Shown here: piece by piece, positions 22,430 to 34,056 of the stretch
Numbering within the stretch: position 1 is the stretch's first letter
Layout of the letters: each line of letters begins with the position of its first letter
Origin: Gossypium raimondii
Taxonomy: Eukaryota > Streptophyta > Magnoliopsida > Malvales > Malvaceae
Assembly (NCBI RefSeq): GCF_025698545.1
Contig: NC_068575.1
Coordinates: forward strand, 53,577,980 to 53,641,979
Reading direction: 5' to 3'
Length of the DNA stretch: 64,000 bases
The notes under the pieces: generated by a model
What the model was told of the DNA's origin: nothing
Database searches by the model: none
The model's input: the letters and a program-made list of their open reading frames with translations, nothing else
Position numbers and translations under genes: made by a program

Positions 22430-24316
22430 TTTTTGTTTATATTTTTTAAAATTACATTTTGTTTTAATCCTTCTCTCATTAGTTCTCCTTGGACGAGTGA
22501 TAGAAAACTAACATGAGTTTTTTTTATTGATTTAATAATAAATTTAGTTTTATAATGTTTATATATTTTATTAATTTGATTTTAAATTTAACTCTTAATG
22601 TTTATAAAATTTGTCATTTTAGTTCAAATTCTAAAAATTAATAAATTTAACCCTCAATATTTATAAAATTTGACAATTTAATTATAATTCTAAAATTTCA
22701 AAAAAATATATTTTTTAAAATATTTTTAGTCCTTTAGTTCACCTTTTGATTTTTTAACACTTACTTAAAAGTTTCGAAGCTCACTAGCAATTAAGATTTT
22801 CTTTTTCTCCTAATTCAAACATAAACATGTCCCAACTAGTTTGGGAATGATAATTTGAAAGTGTGTCTCCATTTTCGTATCAAAATCAACGCAATTTTCA
22901 AGCTCTCTTGTCATTCGGTCAATTGCATGTAAGTGTTATTAAGCTCGTTTTTAATGATTTTTATGTTTTTGTGATCGATTTAGCTTAATTTAACTAATTT
23001 GGGGGGTCAATTCTTAAAATTGTTAACAATTTAGGGGTTTACCATGAATGAATTGGAAGTATTTGTGAATTTAATTGATAGATTATTAAGTTTGGTAGTT
23101 AAGTATAAGTATTTTGTTAAGTGATTTTTATGATTTTAGTATTTAGGGATTTATTTGTGAAAATAGTAAAATTTCATGAAAATAGTGTGAAATGATGAGA
23201 AAATAGACTATAATGGACCCTAGGAAAAATCGGCTAGCTTGGTTTTCCATTGATTGTGGTTAATTTGTGAGTTCCGGGTTCAGGGACTATATTGCATAAA
23301 AGGTAAAACATTTGGAGTAATTTTGTAATTTTCTTATTGATAAGGGTTATAAGTTGAATTGATTATATTAAGTTATTTGAATGGTTTAATTGAATGAAAA
23401 TTATTATTTATATCAAGAAACGAACCAAACGAATCTAGACCGAGGAAAAGCTAAAGTGTCAGATTAGTCGTCAGCTTCGTTTTTACAACAGTTTTTGTTA
23501 AGGTAAGTTTGTATAATGGTAAACTGGTTCATTTCTATTTTGGATAAACGATTAATTAAGGTTATGCTTTCTTTAACTTTTATTGAATATAAACTGTTAA
23601 CTTGTAATTTGGAGTAAATCGTAATGTTTATTCAATTGATGCATATTTATGAAGAATGTGGAAATTTACAGATGTGTGTATTAGAAATATTATAATGGAA
23701 AGAAGTTAAATGTTGGATATGGAAAATGTCTCGTTTGAACCTTGTGAATACTTATGACACAAATGACATGTTATTAGGATTACACGGTTTCGGGTGTTGG
23801 TCCTAGATGTCCTACCGATGGTTAAGGTCCCATATTTGTTGCGGATTCTCCACCGCTCCTATGAGTAGCATAGTGTAGCAAACATCCAGACCCACAACTC
23901 GTGTGAGCAAGCCCATTTCAAAGCTCGTGTGAGTATTATAGATGATGGTTACGGTTACATGTAAAGACACTTTATGTAGACATTTCCCGAGTATCCAATG
24001 TTATTCTATTTGGTTCAACGGACAATTAAGGTTTAAAATGAAAAGGTACGTATATAAATGAGCTATGTTATTGAGAATACAGAATGGAAAATGTAATATT
24101 GTAAGTATTTGGATTGAAAATGTAACAATTGAATTATGTGAATGAGTAATTTATATAGTGAAATTCTTTCCATGATATGTGTCATGTTTCATTGGTTGGT
24201 ATGTTCTCAAATGTAACTACTAACATTGTGGTGTTGTGATCAGGAAAGGAAAGTATGCTTAAGTATATAAGAAATGCTTTAATGATTTAATCATTTATGT
24301 TCACTAAGTTAAGTTC
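22430..24316. repeat. AT-rich LTR-like repeat, left flank of nested insertions
   Basis: Non-coding. Phrases such as GGGTTCAGGGACTATATTG (23276-23294) and the block near 23780-23930 (GGTCCTAGATGTCC, then ACTCGTGTGAGCAAG and GCTCGTGTGAG) resemble the interior of plant Gypsy-type LTRs. The sequence is interrupted at 24321 by the CTTTA-flanked element and appears to continue after 30605 (TACAAGTTTACTAAGCA...). I could not place its own ends. Confidence 0.5.
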
Positions 24317-25134
24317 CTTTATGTAACACCCTTATACCCGGTTCGACTCAAGGAACCTGATATAGGAATATTACATTTGGTGCCAAAGTGATTTTGGCTA
24401 ATCACTAATATATTTGAACATTAAAAAAAATTATAACTTATATTTTAGTCCCTACTAATTGGAACACACTTGATCTTTCTAAGTACATGTTATTCTATTC
24501 AAAATTTTGAAACATACCCTCTTGGCATTTGGAGATGTGATGAGATGGATGCTCACAATCTCAATTACAACTCTTCAAAATCACTGTACCTAATCTGCGC
24601 ACGGAAAATAAAACCGTACGCTGAGTAAAAACTCAGTGGTATTTCTATAATCCGAATATTTAAAGACAAGATAATATAATTGGCACAATTAAATTATAAG
24701 GACATATTAATGTCTAGTATCATGACTATCATTTTTTTTATTAAACAATATCCTAATTCACACAATTGTTATATAAATGGTTAATCACATATCAAACCAT
24801 ATTTATTCATACAATGGCATTAGTCATGCAATACTCAATTCATGAATACATCATTATATACCATACTCAATTTTCATCACTTGCTATATAATAGTTTTCC
24901 ATAATTTGTTCACATATCAATTAAACAATGGCACTATCCATTTCATATTCAATTCATAAGTATATAACTCATGTATTCCATGTATTTACAACATATTTAA
25001 CATTCTATTTTCAATTCACTATATCAAGTTTATTTCTCATATCACGTCATTTAAATATCAATATAAAACTTTATTATATGTTTTCCCTTATTAACACGAC
25101 TCAGATAGATATACGGATCCAGCCAACAAACTAG

Positions 25135-25275
25135 TTTGGCACCCAGTGCCTCATCGGATAATTCGAAGTAATAATTTGACACCCAGGGTCTCATCAGCTA
25201 AACCGAAGTAATTTGGCACCTAGTGCACCATTAATCCGAAGTAATAAATTGACACCCAGTGTCTCATCGACTTGA
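25135..25275. repeat. Four tandem ~35-40 bp units inside the outer LTR
   Basis: Units begin TTTGGCACCCAGTGCCTCAT, TTTGACACCCAGGGTCTCAT, TTTGGCACCTAGTGCACCAT and TTGACACCCAGTGTCTCATC. Most end in CCGAAGTAA or a variant. Each unit has a short inverted core (GGCACCCAGTGCC). Such repeats are usual in LTR U3 regions. Confidence 0.7.
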
Positions 25276-26880
25276 AGTCGAAGAAATCCTTGAACTCTTC
25301 CAATCCTATGGCATGCCATCTATATTCGACTCAACCCGATACAGTTAATAGGGTTTAATTTCACAATTAAAAAAAATAATCAATATCCAGTATCAATTTT
25401 TCACATAATCACGTATACATATAAATTCAATTCAATATCAAAATGCCAAATACTCACCTCAATCACTTACCATATGTAACACCCCTTACCCGAGACCGTT
25501 TCCGGAGTCGAGCATGAGGCGTTACTTGACTTAACTTAAAAGTTTGGGGCATAAAAATTTACTTTTAAAAGTTATTTCACTGTTCATAATAAGGTTGTCC
25601 ACCTGCGCAGTAGTCACTAAATTAATTATAACTCAAGCTACGAAAATCAAAATTTAAATCTGTAAATCTTCCCTGAAACTAGACTCATATATATTTTTAC
25701 CATAAATTTTTTAGAATTTTTGGTTAAGCCAATTAGTATAGTTTATTAGTTAAAGTCTCCCATGTTTCACTGATCGACTATCCTGACCTCTCGTCACTAA
25801 AATTAAATTATCTCATTGTACAGACTTCATATGGTGCTTCTACTTATTTCTACTTAAAATAGACTCATTAAGGAATCTAAAAATATAAACTATAACTCAA
25901 AATTCTTTATGTACAATTTTTAATGAATTTCTAAATTCAAAACAGGGGACTTCAAAAAACATTCTTACCCTGTCTCACTAAAATTCAAATATCTAAAAAT
26001 ATATAACTCTTCTGCTTACTCTATTTCTTTCATGTTAAAGTATACTCATTCAGCTTTAATTTCATATCTCGCTCAGCTTCTAATTCAATTTCCATCATTT
26101 TGGTGATTTTTCAAAGTTACGACAATATGCTATCTAAAAATTGTTCCATTGAAATTTTATTATTTAATAAAAATTCAATATAACCCTTTATAATTATTTA
26201 ACCTTCCCTGCAAATTTCAAATTACAACCAATTTCAGTATTTCAACTAATTTATTTAAATACTAATAAAGTTCAACCAATCAACCATTCCAAGCTAAAAC
26301 ATATATATTTCATTTTCTAACATAGCCATCACATTCGATTTACTTTAGCATTCTTAATCATTCATACTATTACTTTTTAATTCAATTCCCTATACATGCC
26401 ATATAAATCAAAAAGTTGTTTAACAAAATCTATCAGAGTAAATCTGGATAGTGTGATTCTTGATGTAGATCCGATCCTCCGAACGTATTTATATGTCAAT
26501 CTACAAGAAACAATAAACACACACAAGTAAGCTTATAGAAAGCTTAGTAAGTTCATAGGCATTTAAGATAAATCTTATCGAACTAATCATAATAATTCAC
26601 ATCTTATTATTCACTACACTTCCTGCCATACACAATATCCAATTGATGAAATAATTTAATTGAGCCCAATTTCAACAACTACGATAAATCTACCACTTGA
26701 ATATGAGTCTATGTAACACTTACCGACTTTATCAAATTAGTGAACGTCTTACGAAATTGAGTACTTCATTTCCTTGATGCCACAGTCCAACTATGGTCTT
26801 ACACATAATCACGTAACACATACCGATGCCATAGCCCAGCTATGGTCTTACACGGAATCACTTATCATTTATCTCTTATC

Positions 26881-27040
26881 ACTGATCAGATAAGTGTAGC
26901 TAAGCTACCACTTATCACTCATCACTTGTCACTGATCAGATAAGTGTAGCTAAGCTGCCACTTATCACTTATCACTTGTCACTTGTCACTGATCAGATAA
27001 GTGCAGCTAAAGCTACCACTTATCACTTGTCACTAATCAA
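26881..27040. repeat. Tandem repeat with palindromic core (CTGATCAG)
   Basis: Three good copies start at 26881, 26931 and 26988 with ACTGATCAGATAAGTG and continue AGCTAAGCTACC/GCC ACTTATCAC; a degenerate fourth follows (ACTAATCAA). Spacing is 50, 57 and about 44 bases, because the CACTTGTCA filler varies in number. Each unit contains the palindrome CTGATCAG. It lies inside the inner LTR; upstream (26765-26860) are two related TGCCA(C/T)AG..CTATGGTCTTACAC hairpin units. Confidence 0.75.
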
Positions 27041-27926
27041 AAGTATTCAAATCCGACGTTTCGCTCAATTTGATCATTTATTCGATTTTCGTATTGTTAT
27101 TTTATTTTTAATCCATCAACAAATATATATCATCATACACTATATAATTCATGAAATTAACATTTAATCGTTAAATTTCAGCCATATGAACTTACCTGAC
27201 TACTTTAGAAAAGTTGCGGAAGTTTAGTGACTAATCGGTATTTTTTTCTTTTCCTCGTTTATCTTCGGGTTCTTAATCTAAAATACAAATTTATTCATTC
27301 ATCAGCATCTAATTCAATTCTAATTCATTTCACAATTTATACCCCTTTAATTTTCAAAATTACACTTTTACCCCAAACTTTAAAGTTTTTACAATCTGAT
27401 CCCTACTCAATTAACCTCTCAATTGATCTAATTTTTCTCAATTAACACCTTGTCCAACTATTTTAGACTACTATATAGCCTTTGATATTCAAAACCGCAA
27501 CACCAAACCCTAATTCCAAACTTTTTTCACAATTAGGTCCCTAAAATCAATTTCTATCAAAATTACTTAATAAAATCATCATATAATAAAATTAAAGCTT
27601 TAATTCCATGTTCATTCATCATAAAAATTCAGCACTCATCAATGGTAACTCTCAAAATCAGCCATGAAATCAAAAACTAATGAAATAATTAGTTGGACCT
27701 AATTGTAAAAGTATCAAAATCACAAAAATTAGAAGGAATAATCAAGAATTAAACTTACATGATTCAAATATATGAAAAACCAGCTTTGAGGGACCCTTCA
27801 ATAGCTTTTTTTTGCTGAGAAATATGAAGAATTGCCTAGAACTCTTTTAATTAAGATTTTTATTTGTTAATTTTTACAAAATTTCCAATTTTGCCCTTAT
27901 TACATCACTTTTCAGATTTTTCTTCC

Positions 27927-29121
27927 GGGCAAAATACCAAAAAAAGCCATATTTTTTTAAAATTTACCGAATGGGTCATTTTCCCCGAAATTGCGTCCAC
28001 GTCAGCGCGATGTCAGGGGACGTGTCAGAAAATCGCGTCCACGTTAGGGCTCTTTGCTTACGTGGACACAAATTGCGCCTACGAGGATACGATTTGCTGA
28101 CACATCGCGCTGACGTGGACGCGATTTCGGGGAAAATGGCCCATTCTGGTAAATAATAAAATATCGGGCCCATTTCGGTAATTTTTTAAAAAATAGGGCT
28201 TTTTTGGTATTTTGCCCCAATATGTATTATTGTAATATGTAGCTCAAATTATGTATTGTAGTTAATATTCATAATATTGTAGCTCAAATTGTCAATCCGT
28301 CTATACTATTGTACTAATAATATATATTAATGTAATATTGAATAGTTAATTGATTAAAAAAATAAATACAATAAGTACAAAAAAGATTCAAAATTATTAC
28401 CAATAAGATTTGAACCAAGATACTAAGGGAAAAGAGCAAGCATCTTAACCAACTAAACTAAACTAATTAATTGACATATTATAAAAATATTGTTATTATC
28501 TTAATTATATTACTTACGTTCTAACGATTTATCGGACCTATTCCATACACGTGTCAAATCAGAAAAATAATACAACAATTCTGTAAAAAAAATTCGGTGT
28601 TTACTTCAAATAAATAAGGAAAATAATGATTTGAATGTTTCAAACTTCAATTTTAAACCGAAAAAAATCAAAATTTAGAGGTAAAAAAGGATCTTTTTCG
28701 ATGAAAACTATGGCAAACCGCCTTCGGCTGTTTGCCAGCGTGTAGATCTCGAAAAGTTATTCGAAATAAAAAAACGTCTCAATCGGACAACCGAGCGAAA
28801 AGTTATGACCTTTCAAAGTTTTCCAAGCTAAAAAATATAAACGGTCAATTTTTTGACCGGTGGGTACTGTTCACGTGCCGCGCAAATCCCGTCCACGTAA
28901 GCGTGATTTGCTTCCACGTCAGCAAATCACGCTTACGTGGACGCGATTTGTTGCCACGTAAGTAATCGTGCTGACGTGGACGCGATTTGCTGACACGTCC
29001 CCTGACATCGCGCTGACGTGAACGCGATTTCGGGGAAAATGGCCTATTCCGGTAAATAATAAAATATCGGGCCCATTTCGGTAAATTTTAAAAAAATAGG
29101 GCTTTTATGTGTAATTTGCCC
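27927..29121. mobile_element. Non-autonomous Mutator-like element (9-bp TSD TTTTCTTCC)
   Basis: Left end GGGCAAAATACC and right end (reverse complement) GGGCAAATTACAC begin long inverted arms: both continue through a run reading (G)CC.TATTTTTTTAAAAT, TTACCGAA, CATTTTCCCCGAAAT, GCGT(C/T)CACGTCAGCGCGAT and GTCAGGGGACGTGTCAG. The arms differ by one roughly 29-bp indel. TTTTCTTCC is repeated exactly at 27918-27926 and 29122-29130, a 9-bp duplication diagnostic of Mutator-like transposition. No transposase frame is present. A third copy of the terminus ends internally at about 28217 (GGTATTTTGCCC), so the left 290 bp is itself a complete inverted-repeat unit. Confidence 0.85.
28390..28470 (-). other. 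tRNA-like (Pol III box) sequence inside the Mutator-like element
   Basis: On the minus strand the sequence reads TAGTTTAGTTGGTTAAGATG, then GCTTGCTC, then GGTTCAAATCT. These resemble the A box (TRGYNNARNNG) and B box (GGTTCRANNC) of a tRNA gene, at roughly tRNA spacing. A cloverleaf acceptor stem is not convincing, so this is a tRNA-derived relic rather than a tRNA gene. Confidence 0.4.
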
Positions 29122-30605
29122 TTTTCTTCCCTTATGCCGTCTCAACTATTTCATATTGGCATATTTATGCCTTAAGTCCCTCCTTATTTACCACTTAAGC
29201 TATTTAATCACTTTTAACAAATTTTACATTATTTTCAGTTTAGTCCTTTTTAATTAATTGACCACCCAAATGTTAGAATTTTCTAACGAAACTTTAATAC
29301 CAACTCAATGACACTTTATAAATATTTCTAAAAATATTTATGGCTTGATTTATGAGTTTGAGGTTTCGATACCTCATTTTTTATTCTAATTATTTTAATA
29401 TTTATTCTTAATACACTATTCACTATTTCAAAAAATTTCCTAACTTCACATTTAACTTATACTCACTAAATTAATAATATTTTCTACTCATTTGTCAGAT
29501 TTAGTGATCTCGAATCACCATTCCGGCACCACTGAAAATTCAGGCCACTATACCATAAGCATTAAATCAAAATATAACAATTAATAATTAGATTCAGATT
29601 TTAGAAATACAAACCGGAAATTCCGAGCTATTCCTTGTTGACTTTATCTTTTCCCTTTTTAGTCGAGGATTCCGGTACGACGTTAGCTACGGAATTAGAA
29701 CAATTAAAATTCATCAATACAATACAATTCAATATCATATTTAATATTTCAATTTTTACTCAATATTTGCCTAAATTTTAATTTAGTCCCTAAATCGAGA
29801 CTAATTTTATTTCTTCACAATTAATCTTATATTTTCATACAAATTCTACTTTAAATTAAATTCAACTCCCTATTTTCACTAAAATCACTAAATTTTGATT
29901 TTCACAATTTAGTCCCTAATACTAAAAATTACAATTTATTTTACAATTCAATCCTTTTTCATTTCTAACTTAAAATCTATCAATTTAGTCCATAATACTA
30001 AAATTATTCAACATAGACAACACTTAAAAACTCAATAATTTCTAAAATTTCGGCATAGGTAGGGTAGTATTTAACACTGGAATTCCAAAAACATAAAAAT
30101 TATAAGAAAAATGGACTAAATTGACTAACCAATTGAACTTGGAAACTTTGAAACCCTTGGCCATGACTTCCTTCTTTCTTTTTCTTTCTATTTTGTTTAA
30201 CCTTATGTCTTTCTTTTTGTTTCTTTTATTTATTATATTTACTTATTATAATATATAATATAATATATATACACTTAATAATTAAGATATAATATTATAA
30301 TATATATTTTAACTTTAAGTTTTATAAATATTTATCTTATGCCGCTTCATTTATAAGCAATGGCATAATTTTTTATTTAGTCCTTTAATTTTTCTTTAAT
30401 TTATAATTCAACTTTCACCCATTATGCAATTTAGTCCTTATACTTAATTACTCTTAATTCATGCAAATTCACCTAACCAAAACCTAATTAACTACACAAT
30501 TAGCTTCGTAAATATTTTAATAAATATTTACGAGTCTGATTTACGGGAACGGAGTCTCGGGAATACACTTTTCGACACCCCTGACTATCGGGTTGTTACA
30601 CTTTA

Positions 30606-31146
30606 TACAAGTTTACTAAGCATTAGTTGCTTATTTAGTTTTTTTTTTTTGTTTTGTAAATCATCAAAAGCTCGATGATTGGAATCTTGTCGAAGCTTTA
30701 TCACACTATCCGTCGACCATTTTGGTAGTTTTTGATTATTTTGGCTTATGGTTATAAATGGCATGTATAGGGCTTAAATGTAATATTGGTTCCATTAATG
30801 TTTTGAGTTTATGATAAGCTTATTATGATAAAGTGTTTAGTTGGTGTTGTGTTGTAGATGGTGTGATGTAAATAGGTGAAGTTGTTCTTATACATGTTTT
30901 ATCTTATATTAGGCAAGTCATGATTGAATGGTATGCTTTTGAAATGTTGTTGATATGTTTGATCTAAGTTTATTGGATGAACTTGTAATGTTGAATGAGA
31001 TTATGTTTGGTTTGTAATTGTGGTACTTTTGTTGGTACATTGGTTAGTCTTATAGATTGATGGAATTGATATGTTTTAAGTGTGTTTAAAATGTGTTTTG
31101 GTCATATAAATATTTGTGGAAATGGTGTGTCTTGGTGTGCAAGAAT
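30606..31146. repeat. Right flank of the nested insertions; LTR-like, non-coding
   Basis: Starting TACAAGTTTACTAAGCATTAG, this reads as the continuation of the repeat interrupted at 24321 (…CACTAAGTTAAGTTCCTTTA). It contains GCTCGATGATTGGAATCTTG and other phrases typical of LTR interiors. No coding capacity. Confidence 0.5.
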
Positions 31147-32897
31147 TGTAACACCCCTAACCCGTATCCATCTCCATAATAGGGTTATAGAGCATTACCG
31201 GAGTTTACAAATTAATTTACAGACATTTCATTTCATCAAGCATTCATATTTAAAATCAATCAAAATCAAAACATTAATGACCTAACGTTGGCCAATTTAA
31301 CTCATACATGTCATTATAATCAGAATCAAAACATCCAAAATTACTGATAAAATTAATGGATAGTGTGATAAACATTCATACATCCATTCAATGCATTATT
31401 CCTTTTTATCAAATATATCAATGTTTCATCAATTTTCATACAATGAACATTCAAATCATATTCACATCAATAACATACATTTCAAGCATTTAAGAATATA
31501 ATTCAAGTTACACGAACTTACGAGACTAAATTGCGAAATACCAAAAATTCGTGGACATTTTGGTAATTTTCTATTTTCCTTGAATTTCCACCCAATCATG
31601 ATCTAAATTAATATTTCATTCAATTTATTAATTTAAATAATAAAAAATTCATTTCATGCAATTTGGTCACTTTTTGACATTTTACCTATTTACCCTTAAA
31701 ATATTACTTTTATTCAATTTAGTCCTTAAACCTAAAACATGCAAATTGGCCATTTTAATGAAAACTCATGCTAGTTGAATAATCATTTATTTTCATCCTC
31801 TTCCTCTCCATTCCACATCCTTAATGTATAATATGCTTATATGTAACATTATTTATAATTCTATCATTTATTTATATATTAATTCAAAGCTGTCCACTTG
31901 AGTCATAGTCACTAAATTATTTATATCTTGAGATAAAAACTTTGAATTAAGATCTTCTAAATTCCTATGAAACTAGACTCACATATCTTCTTACCATAAA
32001 ATTTTCAGGATTTTGGTGTAGCCAATAAGTACAGTTTATTCTTTAAAGTTTCCCTATTTTATTGTTTGACAGTTCCGACCCTCTTCAATAAAAATAAATT
32101 ATCTATTTGTACAGAATTTGGATAATGTTTCTGTTTCTTTCTATTGAAAATAGACTCATTCAGGATTTTAAACATATAAAATTAAGCCTCTAATTATTTT
32201 TATTCAATTTTTATGATTTTCCAAAGTCGAATAGGGAACCCAAATTCATTCTCGACCTTGTCTCACAAAATTTATTATATCTCATGATTTACAATTCCAT
32301 TACTTACACCATTTCTTCTATGAGAAACTAGAATTTATAATATTTAATTCCATATTTTTTCATTCTCTAATTAAATTTACACAATTTATGGTGATTTTTC
32401 AAAGTTAACCTCTGCTGCTATCCAAAACTGTTTTAGTGCAAGATGTTGATTACTAAATTTATAACTCCCTTATTCCCTTTCTATAATATTTCCCATCATT
32501 TTCACTTATTTCCTTCACTAATATATAAAGAACATAAAACTTTATTTAAGAAAACTCTACTATAACATCATTTCCATACTTTTTCAACAATAACAAACTT
32601 AAAAATATATTGAAATCTTGATGTTCTAAAATTTTCTTTTTATTTCCAAAATTTCAAGATTTTCTAAAATTTTCTGTTTCATTTCAAATTGATCCCTGAA
32701 TGTTCTCAAACTATTTTTATGGCCTCGTAGACTCGATTTAATGCCTATAAGTGTATTTTTACTACAAGTGAATTGAGATATTAAATGATAATATTTAAAT
32801 TGCATAATTGTTTCTGTTTTTAAGTTGAATGTTCTATTTTTTACAATAATACTCTATAACCCTAATCCGACGGCGGATACGGGTTAGGCGTATTACA
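31147..32897. mobile_element. Element with 46-bp imperfect inverted termini, 1.75 kb
   Basis: The left end begins TGTAACACCCCTAACCCGTA and the right end, reverse-complemented, begins TGTAATACGCCTAACCCGTA. By eye 37 of 46 bases match, both arms ending GGGTTATAGAG. The interior is non-coding, and 31885-32430 is homologous to 25595-26150 in the inner LTR. No direct target duplication is evident (flanks AGAAT and GGTTT). It may be an LTR whose ends have evolved as long inverted repeats, or a TIR element. Confidence 0.65.
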
Positions 32898-33095
32898 GGT
32901 TTCACTGACATGTCAAATGAAAATGTCTCCTATAGGGAGCGTTTTCTCTCTAGCTATTTCTACCTCCTAGCTAACTCGATTGCTTTTGCCTCTGAACCCC
33001 TACAACTTAGGATTCCCAAGATAAAAAAATTTCCCTTTTTACCTCGCATCATCCCCTATATAAATGCACATTCCCATCCCTTTAATTCAATATCC
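32898..33095. other. Short non-coding gap
   Basis: No gene seen. A TATA-like CCCTATATAAATGC (33053-33066) precedes the foldback element; whether it drives transcription is unknown. Confidence 0.35.
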
Positions 33096-34056
33096 TAAAT
33101 TGTTTTTTTTAATTTTTTCTTGCATGTTGAAATTTTCGAGTTTAAAGATTTATTTCTCTCTCGCTTCAAGGGAGACATAGTCATAGTTTTAAGTAGCGTT
33201 TGGGTTTAGGGTGATGTCATGGAGCTCGATAACCTACAAAGTTCACTTGTCATATGAGTATGGCGCCATCACCTGAGAAACTGATATCACTTTGTAACTC
33301 GAGATCCAAATTGAAAATGATTATACAGTCTCAGGTTGAAGTGTAACTAGGGCTTCAAGGTTACAAAAGTTATGCTGTCAAATGATGGAGTATAACTGGG
33401 GCCCTAGTTGACGATGGTCATGCAGGCACGACAACTAGTTTCTTTTCGTCGGAGGAGCATGCTTTATAAAACCCACACGGAATTGCGAAGAAGAAAAACG
33501 GAAAGGCCTTCCATATCCATGTCCACTAAAGGCAATGACCTTGTTAGTAAAACCTGTTACACCCCAATTATGTCATAGGTTTTAATAACTGGGCCACCGT
33601 TTTTGTTGGATCTGGATAAAACAAAATACTTGATTATACTAAAAGACCACTGCATTTTTCTTCTTTGTATATTTGTTTGGGTTTTATAAAGCATCCTCTT
33701 CTGACGAGGAAAAATTGGTTGTCGTGCTCGCATAATCACCGTCAACTAGGGCCCCAATTATGATCCATCATTTGTTAGTATAACCTTTGTAACCTTGAAG
33801 CCTTAGTTACATTTCAACCTCAAATCGTATAATCACCGTCAACTGGGACATTGAGTTGCAAGACAATCCGATTTCTCAGGTGATGGCGCCATACTCACAT
33901 AGCAAATGAAATTTGTAAGTCACCCAACTCCACAGCATGACCGTAAATTCAAACATTCCTTAAAACTATATCTCAAATCCAAACAAAAATAAATCTACAA
34001 ACTTTTAATTTCCAACCGTAAGAAAAAAAAGAAAAAAAACAAATTTTTTCCAAAGT
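33096..34056. repeat. Foldback element with ~0.4-kb inverted arms
   Basis: The left arm (about 33098-33495) is the imperfect reverse complement of the right arm (about 33655-34050). Matching landmarks include GAGTATGGCGCCATCACCTG (left 33256-33275; the right arm has CAGGTGATGGCGCCATACTC), GGCTTCAAGGTTACAAA, GGGGCCCTAGTTGACG, CACGACAAC and ATGCTTTATAAAACCCA. The spacer of about 150 bp includes TGTTACACCCCAATT. There is no coding capacity. Transcripts through it would fold into a long hairpin. Confidence 0.8.

Larger units (their letters stand above)
25475..29552. mobile_element. Inner LTR-like element (TSD CCATA) carrying a Mutator-like insert
   Basis: Starts TGTAACACCCC (25475) and ends near GGCCACTATA (29552); CCATA is repeated exactly at 25470-25474 and 29553-29557. 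The right terminus is a decayed form of a ...TTACA end, so the boundary rests mainly on the target duplication and on the flanking outer LTR reading continuously across it. Without the Mutator-like element it is about 2.9 kb and non-coding, so it is probably a solo LTR. Its block 25595-26150 is clearly homologous to 31885-32430 in the element at 31147-32897. Confidence 0.7.
24322..30600. mobile_element. Outer LTR-like element of a three-level nest (TSD CTTTA)
   Basis: Starts TGTAACACCC and ends CGGGTTGTTACA; an exact 5-bp target duplication CTTTA lies at 24317-24321 and 30601-30605. Removing the inner insertion (25475-29552 plus one TSD copy) leaves about 2.2 kb with no gag or pol, consistent with a solo LTR. 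Interior marks include GTACGCTGAGTAAAAACTCAG (24616-24636, trimmed), a four-unit tandem repeat near 25135-25270, CTATGGCATGCCA, and on the right side CGAGGATTCCGGTACGACGT. Orientation is uncertain because both ends are near-palindromic (TGTAACA/TGTTACA). Confidence 0.8.

Noticed and set aside
26881-27040. CRISPR-like repeat spacing
   Set aside because: Repeats are LTR-internal with variable filler in a plant nuclear context; there is no cas gene or leader.
31147-32897. Calling the inverted-end element a Mutator-like transposon
   Set aside because: No 9-bp duplication at the ends (flanks AGAAT and GGTTT do not match), and the core is shared with an LTR-like element.
33557-33745. Minus-strand 62-codon frame in the foldback
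   Set aside because: Falls across the spacer and one arm of the inverted repeat and has no protein character.
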